Of a stretch of DNA of 64,000 nucleotides, positions 44,611-55,739 are shown one piece after another; within the stretch, counting starts at the first letter, position 1, and every line of letters starts with the position of its first letter. The notes below the pieces were generated by a model. That model ran no database searches. It saw only the letters and a program-made list of their open reading frames with translations, and had not been told where the DNA came from. A program made the position numbers and the translations under genes. Location of the stretch: NCBI GenBank assembly GCA_030844895.1, contig CM061223.1, positions 3,348,001 to 3,412,000 on the forward strand, in the 5' to 3' direction. This stretch comes from Ambrosia x helenae. Lineage: Eukaryota > Streptophyta > Magnoliopsida > Asterales > Asteraceae.

Positions 44611-46745
44611 ATGGAGCAAACCATCGCTCCACCGCCTCCCTCCGCCGTCACACACCCTGACTCCGTCACCTCTTCCCCTCGTTTCCTTAAAACCGATTCA
44701 TACAAAGAAGACAACCCTTCAACGGCGGCCACGGCGGCGACTGGTGGTGGTACAAAGCTCCGTTTGATGTGCAGTTACGGCGGCCATATTGTCCCCCGAC
44801 CACACGACAAAACATTATGTTACGTCGGTGGAGACACACGCATCGTTGTGGTCGACCGCCACACCACCCTATCAGACCTCACTAACCGCCTCACCAAAAC
44901 CCTACTACGAACCGCCACGTCATCCTCAACGACGTCGTTTACAGTTAAGTATCAATTACCCTCTGAAGATCTCGATTCGTTGATCTCTGTTACCACCGAT
45001 GAAGATTTGGAAAACATGATCGATGAATACGACCGGTTGAACTTAAACTTAAACTCGAACCGGCTCCGGTTGTTTCTCTTCCCGGTTAAACCGGAATCCG
45101 TTACTTCAATCGGATCGCTTCTAGAAAGTTCTACCAAATCAGAGGATTGGTTTTTAAGCGCGCTTAACGGTACGACGTCGTCTGGGTTTTCCGATACGTC
45201 GTCGGTTAATTGTTTGTTAGGTCTTGAAGATGACGTGGCAGTTCTGGAAAAGAAAGATGGCGTTAACATTAATATTAATAGTATTAATAATATTAATAAT
45301 ATTAATACTATTAATAATAATAAAGGTGTGATGGGTAAGAATATTAGAGGGAATCAATCGGCTCAGGATGTGCAGTCGGTTCCTGACTCTCCGATGATGG
45401 AAACGACGTCGTCTTTTGGGTCGGCCTCTTCATCGCCTCCGGTTAGAGGTAACGTGGAGGATATACAGAAGGTTGAAGAGCAGTTTTCTCAGATAAGTGT
45501 ACAGCAACATGTTAAGGCTATTGATGATGTGAATTTTGTGGCGGTTACTGCTCCGGCGGTTATCGCGGGTGTTCCGGTTGTTAATAAAGTCGGAATTGTT
45601 GAGAATTTTAATCGGGTTTTATCCGAAGATGAGCGATCGGATCAGGGGTTTCAATTGGCGCAGATTAAGCAGCAACAGCAGCAGCAATATCAGCAGAAGT
45701 TTGATTTGGCTTCACCGGATTCGGTTTCAAGGTATATAAGAATTAAAAATCATGTTTTTATTTATTTTTATTTAAATTTATGGAATGCATGCTAGGTGTT
45801 CGATAAAATGTTTAAGTTAGGATTGCTATGAATTGCAGTGATGGTAGTGTAAGGAATCCTTTATCGAGACAAATACCGCCTGTGAGTCACCAAGATCCAT
45901 TTGGGCAAACACAGTTTTCTAGTAATAGCGCTGTTCGAGCTATTGATCAAAGTAGTTTGCTTGATCAAAACACTAGGATTCAGATTCAACAAACACAGAA
46001 ACAGGTTCAAGATTCTGCGTACGTAATTTCGACGCCAACTACCCAAGTTGATCCACAACATCCGCAACTTCTCCCTCAACCTCAGTTTATTCACACTGCT
46101 GTTCCGCCGCCGCAATACCTTCATCATCATCCATCGGGGGCGGTTCCTATGGCGTCTTACTACCAGATGTACCCGTCCCAATCCCAGATTCGTGCTCCAC
46201 ATCCCGCACTAGATCAACAAAATTTCGTGTATTATATGCCAGCTAGGCAGGCGCCTCAAGGGTACAACTTACCGTTGCAGCATGATCCTGCTCCGTCTGC
46301 GCCTCCTAGTAATCAAGTTCCACCGCCTTCTGGCTTGTTTGCCACACCCCGGACTGGCCAAACCGCTGCTAAAACGGAACAACCAGCAGGCGTGTATAGG
46401 ACCGTCACGAGTTCTGGTGCGCCTCCACCACAAATGGTTCATGTTCCTTCAAGCCAACATCAGATTCAGCCTCAGTTTGTGGGCTACTCTCATATCCATC
46501 AACCTCCTCAGCCCGTTACGTCCGGCAGCAGTGGTAATTACGTATACGAATTTGCTGATCCTTCACAGCAAGGACAACATATATACTACGCAGCTCAGCC
46601 GTTGCCACCTCAATCCGCTGCTCAATATCAAACCATGACCTCAACTTTGCCTGTTGAAGCTCAAGCTCAAGCAGGGGCCCATCTTCAGGCAGATAATAAT
46701 AGTATGAAACAGCAGCAGCAGCAGGTAAGAACATCACAGCCTTGA
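44611..46745 (+). CDS. PB1 (octicosapeptide/Phox/Bem1p) domain protein, 2 exons, 675 aa
   Basis: Exons 44611-45731 and 45839-46745, joined by a GT-AG intron (AAG|GTATAT ... TTGCAG|TG) that keeps frame; the join makes SVSSDGSVRNPLSRQ. A PB1 domain spans about residues 49-159: it begins KLRLMCSYGGHIVPRP (basic Lys) and contains the acidic OPCA region SVTTDEDLENMIDEYD, so it may pair through either face. The remaining ~500 residues are low-complexity: an Asn/Ile tract (about 216-238, from an ATT/AAT microsatellite), Gln runs, and a Pro/Gln/His/Tyr-rich C-terminus ending QQQQQVRTSQP. This layout fits the plant PB1-only family of unknown biochemical role, thought to act as interaction scaffolds. 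A donor-like CAG|GTAAGA just before the stop could allow a further 3' exon; I prefer the stop at 46745 because the ending resembles that of relatives (from memory). Confidence 0.85.
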
Positions 46746-47640
46746 CAGGTGAGTTTCAATTAAAAATTTTGCAGTGAAGTGTGTCTTTTTCTATTATTAT
46801 TATTATAATTATTATTGTTATTGGTTTGTGGTATGTATTTGTGCTTGAAAATAAAAACATAAGTTTGATTTTTTTTATTTTAGTACATGTGTATGCTATA
46901 ATTTACAGTGTTGGTTTTGTTTGGAAATCATATAAAGATAAAAGGGATTTAGTTAGGAGTATATATGATTGCAGTGACTTGGTCTGATGCTATTTTTTTC
47001 CCAACATAATTGTACCTGTGTCACATGTCCAACATGGAAATAGTACATTGTGTCCACCATTTACAAATGAGTTCCTAAATGGTCAAACCACTTTAGATCT
47101 TGCCACATGAGTAGGCAGATGTGTGTCTGGCTTTGCATCTACTGAGGTTAAGAGTTTATAAAGAAAAGTTGAAATCAGACATGATGAATCCTGGAGATAT
47201 GATGGCAACCCAGAGGAATGAAACATGGTACAAAGGAGTGGGGTTGGTGTGTGTACTATTTGCAAGTTGGCATCCTAAATACCAACTATTGCCACCCAAT
47301 CTTGTGTGCTTTCCCTTTTCAAATTTCCATTTTTGGATTCTAAATTACTTGAATTGTGGAAAATATCAAATATACTATAAAAATGTACAAAAGTTGCTTA
47401 CTTTAGCCTTATACTTTACTTTGAAGAATATGGTTATAAATGTGATGTTAGAATATGAAGTTATGAACTAAGGTTGTCATGATGTCGACGATCTGATTTT
47501 GAAAAAGCCTATAATAATGTTAGGATTGATCCATGTTAATTGTGCCTATCGGTATAAATGGTTTAGCGCTTGGTGAGCTCCTCAAAATCGGCTCACTAAA
47601 TGTTCAAAACGAGTTGAGGCTAAATGAGTTTGAACCTAAA
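46746..47640. other. 3' flank of the PB1 gene, no further gene seen
   Basis: Contains an (ATT)n tract at about 46790-46825 and AT-rich text. A 116-aa ORF at 47121-47471 shows no motif. The 3'UTR and poly(A) site of the PB1 gene should lie here, but I cannot place them. Confidence 0.4.
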
Positions 47641-47644
47641 TTGA

Positions 47645-48083
47645 GAGCATGTTTGGCTCTCCTTATTTCCACCTCCTTATAACTTATAACTTTTTCAAAA
47701 AGTTAATAAGTTACAAAAAGTGTTTAGCAAAAGAAAAAGGACCTTTTGTTTTAACTTTTTGTAAGCCTATAATAAGTTGTTTTGGAAAAGTAAGGGAGGA
47801 GTGACTTTTTGAACCTCCTTATAACTTACTGATGGTTATTTACCTACATGCCCTTATTATATCCTTACACATTCCCTCCTTATACCCTTTTTGGTCATTT
47901 TACCTAAATAAGTTAAACCAAACATTTTTTTACAAACTAACTTATCAACTTATTGTTTTTTCCCACTGCATAAGCTAATCCAAACACTTTTTTAAAAACT
48001 CTTTTTTAAAAAGTCATAAGTTAATAAGTCCTTTTAACAAAAAGTCTTTTTTTACCTTAAATAAGTTTATCCAAACATGCCCT
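47645..48083. mobile_element. MITE with GCATGTTTGG inverted ends
   Basis: GAGCATGTTTGG at the left is mirrored by CCAAACATGCCC at the right. The interior is dense in CTTATAACTT/AAGTTATAAG words, so it can fold on itself. A target duplication is not clear. Confidence 0.5.
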
Positions 48084-48730
48084 GAAGATTATTTAATAAA
48101 CAAGCTATAAACCAAGCTTTATATATTGAGTTTGACTAGGATCTTGAGCCTAATCAAGCCTTTTATATATATAAATAAATATAATGAATTTTTATTACTT
48201 ATAAGTTATAATAACTTATATAAATGCATAATAAGAATTGCTATATAATAAATTATCTTGATATATATTTTTGCTATCTTTTATTATAATTGTACATACA
48301 TAAAAGAATAACTAGTGTTACTAATGGACGCGCGCTGCCCATCTCAATTCAAACATGTTTAGGAGTATGGTGTAGCAAAACATGGGGTCATGGTCAGTGA
48401 TTTTTTAGGTACCAGCCAAATTGGAATAGTCAATTTAAAATAACATAGACACGTGTTGTACTACAATACCTTTTTTAAATATTGCTAATAAAGAACACAT
48501 AAATAGTTTATATATATTGATTTAACGACTAATGACAAACAATATAGAGCTAGAAAAAAAACCCAATTAATCAAAGACAAATCAACATCTCCATCCAATC
48601 CACACACCACTTAAACAAATGAACAAAATGCAGCAGCCTCAATCAACTAAACCCAGTTTAGATTAGTAAGAAAAAAAAAACACATAATGACCAAAGACCA
48701 AAGAGATGACATCTACAACCAATGAATTAA
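48084..48730. other. Gene-free AT-rich stretch
   Basis: No supported gene. ACTAGT followed by a GC-rich GGACGCGCGCTGCCC at 48310-48345 recalls a leftward Helitron 3' end, but the hairpin is imperfect. Confidence 0.3.
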
Positions 48731-48735
48731 AACAT

Positions 48736-48940
48736 GCCAATGACCCTGTGGTCTAGTGGTGGAAAGGACTTGGTTTCTTCTTGGAGAGCCAGGTTCGATT
48801 CCCACTTGTTGTAGGTGAAGTGGGAGGTTTTCAGGCTTAGCTTGTTTCCTACCCTGGAGTGCCCGGTTCGAATCCCACGTCGGCCGGACTATGCTCATGT
48901 ATAGCCCTGAGCGAGATGCCGTTCAAAAAAAAAAAAAAAG
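48736..48940 (+). mobile_element. tRNA-derived SINE, family A (copy 2)
   Basis: Same sequence as 14203-14398, from GCCAATGACCCTGTGGTCTA to GATGCCGTT plus a longer A tail, with only scattered substitutions. The B-box-like CAGGTTCGATTCC is better preserved than in copy 1. No clear target duplication. Confidence 0.85.
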
Positions 48941-48959
48941 AAAAAAAGAAATCAAAGAA

Positions 48960-49950
48960 TTACCTTGAAGGAATCAACCGACATTGATTGCTCCTAAAAC
49001 CAATCACATGTTGATCGATCAACATGATGCCCAACCAACTGCTTCTATGACATCACATCTCTACAACCGTGATTCAAATTTTTCATTTTCAATCAATAAA
49101 CACATGAAGCGTGACGGTTGTGGTCGGAAACCCTAACGGTGGCGAGGGAAGTGGTATTGTTAAAGAGGCGTTGGTGAAAATTATGGTGCGGTGTCAAACG
49201 ACCTACTTCGCTCGTTCTCATCGCCACAACACCACCATCGTCGAACCATTCAACCGTGATGAATGACGTTATCCCCGTGGCGATTTGCGTCTTTGTCGTT
49301 AATATAGCATGAGTGGCCCTGTCGGTGACGTCAAATGCAAGCGATTGACTGTGGTTGTCGTATGCTAGTTTTCAAGCAAAACACAGACCCAGAAAGCATC
49401 AAACAATAGTCACGGAAATTTTGTGGAAAGTGGTCGATCATCGTCAGACCGGAGACCGGTATTTGGTAGGCCAACTTTGGGCTTTGTGATGTGAAGCAGG
49501 AAACCGCCCACGTTTGCCAACAGATGGCTGACACAGGGAAACAAAAATGACAGAAATAGCCCTCGCATACTAAGAATTCACAAAAATGGCAAGGCACGGC
49601 TCACGTTAGCGTCAATTAACTATTCAATTCAATCGCATTTATATATATTTGAATTTGAATTGAATGAATGAATCGAAAGAATGAATTATGTGTGTGCATA
49701 TGAATAACAAGTTGAACCTCATCAACCTGGGCATTGTGATGTGCAGCAGTAGTTGCGCAAACCATGATGTTCATTATTTAGGAAACCTAAATTATTTAGG
49801 AAACTCATTTAGGTTCATTATCTAGCGGCCACTATTTGTGTACAATTGTTTTTCCTTTTAGCATTAAGGGCCATCAACCAATTGTGTCACTACATACTAT
49901 CGATAATCGTGGATGGTAAAATATCTATAAAACTTTGAACGATTTTCACA
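48960..49950. other. Gene-free stretch with a GC-richer middle
   Basis: 49090-49600 is GC-richer and partly open on the minus strand (88-aa ORF at 49331-49597) but shows no recognisable domain. It may be captured gene sequence or a decayed exon. Confidence 0.3.
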
Positions 49951-49955
49951 TGTAA

Positions 49956-50269
49956 GATCATGTGTAATGGTGGGTGAAAGGAGCGTTTTTCGACACGTGG
50001 CAATGTGGGGCTACTTGGTGGGTGAAAGGGGCTGGAAATGAGCAAGGGGTGTAATGGTGGGTGAAAGGGGTATTTTTCTGATTGGCTATTTTTTTTTTAA
50101 AAACATTGTAGCCACGTGGCGGCCTATGATTGGCCCAATCCAAATTTGGCGTACGCGAAATATTTGGCACGGGAGGCTTTAACGCCCATTTAACTGGGGG
50201 GGGTAGCTGGGTGAACGGGGCGCTAATTGCCCCCTTTAACGCCCAATTCACCCATCATTACAGGTGGTC
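49956..50269. mobile_element. Tourist-like MITE with TAA target duplication
   Basis: GATCATGTGTAATGGTGGGTG at the left and, from the other strand, GACCACCTGTAATGATGGGTG at the right are inverted ends; TAA flanks both (49953-49955 and 50270-50272). Internal direct repeats of GTAATGGTGGGTGAAAGG are seen. A 97-aa ORF across it is not a gene. Confidence 0.8.
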
Positions 50270-50322
50270 TAAGACATTCGTTTGTGTTGAGCAACCCTAA
50301 AGAGATTTTAAAACTCTTATTG

Positions 50323-50548
50323 GTTCTGAGAATTAACCATGCATCATAACACACAGTTGTCTTTTAGATGTAACAATATAATAATAATAATAAACGTTTC
50401 AATATGGTTTACAAGGTGACCGTAAATAACTCGACTCAAAGCATCCATTAAAGAATAGAAAATGGTTAAAGTGTATTGAGTATATAGATTTGTGTGAATA
50501 CATCTTGAAGACAACTGTGTGTTATGATGCATGGTTAATTCTCAGAAC
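50323..50548. repeat. Near-perfect 50-bp inverted repeat with 126-bp spacer
   Basis: The arm 50323-50372 and the reverse complement of 50499-50548 agree at 48 of 50 positions by my reading (TT against CA near position 42-43). The outer 41 bases are perfect. The spacer is asymmetric and contains an (AAT)n run. A transcript from either strand would fold into a long hairpin. It is either a recent inverted duplication, a MITE without typical ends, or a young small-RNA precursor. Confidence 0.6.
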
Positions 50549-50559
50549 GAATAATGTTC

Positions 50560-51063
50560 ATTAGGATAAGGTTATGATTGCAATAATGAACTGTAATATT
50601 CACTAAGAGTGGTATCTATTATATCTTTTTAGGTTTTGTTAGTTTGCATATGGCTATTTGTAAGGCACATGAATGTTCCAAGCAAGAGTGTTTGCTAAAG
50701 CATGACTGCATGAGCATGTTTCCCTTGTCATGTTACCAATGTTAATTCGCAGAATTGTATAAAGGTCGTATTCATGAAAATTATCACCTTGAAAAGAAAC
50801 GAATATTCGTAGTTGATGAGTGTCGTCGATATGTCAAGTTTGGGTGCTAATTGCATTTGCTATGTGATCTCCTTGGTTGGACGAAGCCACATAAGCAATG
50901 TAACCCCGCCTCTGTGGACCGTTCAAGGCCTCAAGGGTGTCTCCCTATCTCTAGAAAAATCTTTTTTTTCCCTCGTTAGTTGTCGTCCATAGCCACATGT
51001 ACAAACCATTCTCTATAGTCGCTGTATCTAATTAAAGATAGCATGTTAACCTTACACTTGATG
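50560..51063. other. Gene-free stretch
   Basis: No supported feature on either strand. Confidence 0.35.
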
Positions 51064-51071
51064 ATTTAACA

Positions 51072-51652
51072 TAGGGGTGTCAATCGTGTCGGGTTGATGG
51101 GTTGGCGGGTTTATGGGTTGCGGGTTGGCGGGTTGATGGGTTGAAATATGCAACCCGAACCCGACCCATATTATTATTCGTGTCAAATATTTCAACCCTA
51201 ACCCGACCCACATAAAATCCGGGTCAACCCGAAGACGACCCGTTTAACCCATATTTTTAAATGAGTAATACATGCTTCATGAGTTATAAACGGGTTGTTG
51301 GGTTATAAGCGGGTTATCAATAAAATGTTTAATGGTGAATATGTAAGTGTGACAAATAAATAATATAGTGTGCCAAAAATAACACAATTATAACTAACCA
51401 TGTAAATAGAAATGGAAAAAGAAAAACAACAATATAATATATTTTTTTTTCTAAATACTTAAACGGGTTAACGGGTCAACCCATTTTATATATGTGTCAA
51501 CCCGAACCCGACCCGTTTTTTAAACGGGTCATGTTAGTTGACCCGAACCCGACCCGTTTTTTTAAACGGTTCTTGTTAGTTGACCCAAATCTATTTTTTT
51601 TCGTGTCGGGTTCGGGTCGGTTTTCGGGTCGTGCCAATAATTGCCGCCCCTA
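51072..51652 (+). mobile_element. hAT-like MITE rich in ACCCG/CGGGT, copy 2
   Basis: Ends TAGGGGTGTCAAT and ATTGCCGCCCCTA, flanked by exact ATTTAACA (51064-51071 and 51653-51660). Reverse complement of the element at 33813-34347, including the GGGTTGACCCG-type words and the AT-rich centre. Confidence 0.85.
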
Positions 51653-51660
51653 ATTTAACA

Positions 51661-52716
51661 TATATGATTTGGGATGGTAGTAAAAAGTAGAAAAAAATAT
51701 TAAGGAAGAAATGAGCAATGATCCTTCAAAATCTAGTTTTTTTTTTTTTTTTTTTTTTTTCATTTCATTGTGATATTTACTCTTGATTAATAGTTTATGT
51801 TAATTTTGTATGACTAGTGTAGCTGTGTAGGACTGTTTTCTCTCGGATGTTGGACCTGACACAAGAAAGATAACAGGTTTTCACCCGAAAAATGGCGGAA
51901 ACAAGGCATACGCGTTTGATAGTTGGTTAGAAAGCTATAACCATCAAGGAAAACACACACAAATTCGGCGACACTTCGCCTTAGAATAGATGAGATCCAA
52001 AACCATACAAATGAAATGGCTAAGGGGGTATTTATAGGCCTGAACTCATTCTCCATACCAAATTACCAAAATACCCTTAGCCCTAAAACATATGATTTTC
52101 ACCACAAACAACTTGACTAACTTATCTAGCTAGAGGCATACACAATATGTATTTACAACTATATACATGGCAACACAACATAAGACGATGTAGTTATGCT
52201 ACATGAATGTGAGAGGGACATGTGTCACATAGGATTCACATCCACATGAAAACCATGTCCCTCCTATGTTGTGTGAATATTAAAGTTGAAATGTGGTTGA
52301 AAGCACGATCATGAATTCGAGATGTGAAACATAAATTTGTTTTTTTTTTCTAATAAAATCACACCACCTATGCAACCATCTCACTTTCACTATTCATAAC
52401 ACCCCTCGAGTGTAGTGGTGGTGCTTAAACACATGAATAGGGGTTGAAAGTCACGGACCGCTAAAATTAAGGGGGCCGGGCTAAATACATATAAAGTTAT
52501 CGGAAAACATGTAAATTTACACTATTAAGGGGAAAAAAAACAGGGGCCCAAAAGTCATGGGTTGGGGGGTTCCATACGTATAAAATTATCATACAAAAAC
52601 ATGTAACTTTACAAAACTGAGAAAAAAACAAGGGGCACCCCTTGGCCACACATAAGCTTTGCTCATGCTCAAGCGATAGTGAACATGATCACCATCTGCT
52701 TACATGACGCCTATGT
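51661..52716. other. Gene-free stretch with a long poly-T run
   Basis: Poly-T of about 22 at 51740-51761. At 52440-52660 a pair of related segments (AAAACATGTAA-TTTACA...AAAAAACA-GGGGC) forms a diverged direct repeat. No coding feature. Confidence 0.35.
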
Positions 52717-52721
52717 GATGT

Positions 52722-55194
52722 TGTCACACCCTCAAAATCCACTTGCGGAGTTTTACCGCAAGGCGCATGACAAACCAGGATCCAAGTCAACGATCACAAT
52801 AAACAAGTCTAAATGAACATATGCAATTTCAAAAACATAGTTTAAAATTCCCAAATACAGCGGAAGCTTATTCTCAAAACATAATCCAAACGTAAACCAA
52901 TTTATTCAATGTTTGAAAACCATGCAATCCTAACTAGACGCCGTGCAGACGCGTGCGCCCTAGTTCCATTGTGCTACCTTAGCGACCTGAGAAAACATGT
53001 AAGAGTTTACGTCAGCACAAAAATGCTGGTGAGTTTACAGGTTTTGTAATCAAAGTACCAAGTTCAACCTGTCCATACTATAACAATTTGCAAACCAAGG
53101 TACGCTAGCTAGGCGTATGTTTTATTACTACAACGATTGGAAAACCATTACTAACTCGCAAACCAGATGTCGTGCCCGAATAGTAAACCTGTTCCTGTTT
53201 GAGACAATATGCACTCGCCCGGCCCTCCAAGCCGACGAGCGGGGTTGGTCATTCCCAATAGATCTATTCACATTTCCCCGTTGTGCTAACCCACACATTC
53301 ATGGTTTCCCCCGGGACTTCCAAAGATCGTATAGTAAACCATAGAAACCCATAGTATGACAGTTGTTACCAAAACATAAGTTTAACACATGTTTTCTCCC
53401 CCAAAAAGTGAAACCAGTTAAAAGAGGGGCCGTAAACTCACCTTAGGTTGCGTTACTTCGAAACACGAATAATATCAGCAAGCTATGCTAGCCCCGTAAA
53501 GCGGCGACCTAACATATGACAGTTACAAGTACTTAGACTAATAACCCGTAGGTTAGTTAGTCCCTAGATGTCCAGACCATAACCAAGTTCGTTTGAAAAC
53601 ACCGTGACTGTTAAATTAACCCAAAGTACAAGACTCGACATCCCATTGGTGACCCGAGACTCCCCGTGTTATACTTGTACTCACAAACATACAATCATGC
53701 AATACACACTTAACATACGTTAAAGTCCAACAAGTTATAGCACGTAGTTCAAGTATCACATAAATAAGTCCGAACACATGTTACCAAGTTATTAGATATG
53801 TTACGGGGTTCCTAGCATGTTCCTAGGTGTCAAATCGGGTCCCGAAATGCTAAATTACACTTACAGCAGCAGTACAGGCGATTAGGAAAAGTCAACTAGT
53901 GATTACGTGGGTCAACAGGCATTTAGGAATGCTAATCGCCTATACTATAGGTGATTAGGGCTTCTCATCAGGCGAATAGCCTCCTAATCGCCTATAGTAT
54001 AGGGGATTAGGGTTCCTATTCGCCTATAGCACAGCTGTTCCGGTTTTTCGCGCGTTTAACACTCCAAATCCAATCCAGAACGTGTGTAAACATCAAATAT
54101 CAATCAAACAACTATATCAAACATATTTCAATCAAAACCCTTCGTTTAATCTCGTTCTATCAGCCCTGCATGCAACCATGTATCCCAAAAACAACACATA
54201 TAGCATGAAACATCACATTAATATGCATAACCCTAACCCTAATGAACAATTACTCAGATTTCATCAACATGCTATCATTACTAATCTGTAACTACCTTAA
54301 TATCATGTTACTAATCCTTCTTGAATCATAAAAACCCTATCTTTTAATCATAAACCCACATACAACAAGCATGATAGTTAGAATCCAATTAACAACGATT
54401 AATAACGAATTTCAGAAGACATTTACGTTTATAAACAGGTCTGGACCATTAGGGATTTAATAAAACGTTATTAAAGATTGCATGAATGAAAACCACACCT
54501 TAGATTTGTAATAGATTGATGTAATAGGCTTGAAATCTTGTGTTTTGATCCAAAATCGTGTCCCAGAGGTTGTGTGTGTGTTGGGACGAGTTGTGGGACG
54601 ACTAGGGTTGATATAATGAAGTTTAGGAGGTCAAGTATTGTATTTATAGGCGTTTTTAGTCGTCCAGCACGTTATAGGCGATTACGCAGCATCATCAGGC
54701 GAATAGGGATGCTAATCGCCTATAGTAGGGGCGATTAGCACTCTATTCGCCCCATTGTTCCTCCTATTCGCCCCCTATAGGCGATTAGGACTCCCTATTC
54801 GCCTATAGGGGTTGGTTCCGTGTATTTTGCGCGTTAAACCCCGTTTTAACATATGTTAACACATTTTCACATACCGACAAGTCACATAATGATTGTAAAC
54901 ACATAATACTTGCAAACAAACATATTCACACTCGTTCACCAATTCCCGGGACTCGAGACTTGTATGTTCCCTATGTTCTGACGATTCTACGAATCGTCAC
55001 CCTTTGTACACTTGGTTAAGGACCGACATCTAATGAGCCTCTAGACTAAAATCTAATGATCCTCTATACCAAACTAACAGTTCCCGAACCGTAACACGAC
55101 TCGACTATCCCAGTTAAGTATAATATACGCGTGACTCGCTAAGGTAGACTTTCATCTAGACAGCGTTGTTAACCAGAATTTGCCGGGTGTCACA
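52722..55194. mobile_element. Solo LTR, 2473 bp, with 5-bp target duplication
   Basis: Starts TGTCACACCC and ends GGGTGTCACA; GATGT flanks it at 52717-52721 and 55195-55199. No internal retrotransposon domain is present, so only one LTR remains after recombination between two. Two clusters of GGCGATTAG/CTAATCGCC words lie inside (53876-54030 and 54665-54815). An ORF at 53117-53344 and others are unremarkable. Confidence 0.8.
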
Positions 55195-55285
55195 GATGTC
55201 TCCATTCACATTCACCCTCCACCTACATGATGCCTACGTGATGTTTACTAAGCAGAACTCATTATCTAAAAGTTTGGTTTTTATA

Positions 55286-55652
55286 GAGGGTGTTTTGGAT
55301 TGCTTATTTAACTCCAAAAGTGCTTTTTGTCAAAAGTGTTTATTGATTTATGATTTTTTAATAATGAGCTTTTAAGAAGGTGTTTGGTTTAGCTTTTGTG
55401 ATGGGAAAATCAATAATTAGGCTTAGCTTATTGTGAAAACTGGTTGTATAGGTGAGTAGTTTTGTAATTTGTATTCAAAGTGCAAAATCCAAAATCCAAA
55501 ACAAAAAGCCATGATTTGCGACTTATTAAAAACGACTTTTCAACCCATATCAAAAAGTCAAAACAGAAAGTGTTTCTATTGTATCCAAATAACTTATTAG
55601 CTTTTTAAATAAGCCAGTAAGTTGTTTTTCTAACTCAATCCCAAACACCCTC
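55286..55652. mobile_element. MITE with GAGGGTGTTTTGGATTG inverted ends
   Basis: GAGGGTGTTTTGGATTG at the left opposes CAATCCCAAACACCCTC at the right. TTA follows the right end, but the left flank reads ATA, so the Tourist-type duplication is imperfect. The interior is AAAAGT/ACTTTT-rich. Confidence 0.6.
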
Positions 55653-55739
55653 TTAGGTTGTGATCGTTTGGTTTCACTTAAGTCGCTTTTGGTTCACAAT
55701 CTAGTTATTTTTTAAGTGTAAAACACTGGCACTATTAAT

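Noticed and set aside
53117..54738. ORFs of 66-75 aa within the 52.7-55.2 kb region as genes
   Set aside because: They fall inside a solo LTR bounded by TG...CA and a 5-bp duplication and show no domain.
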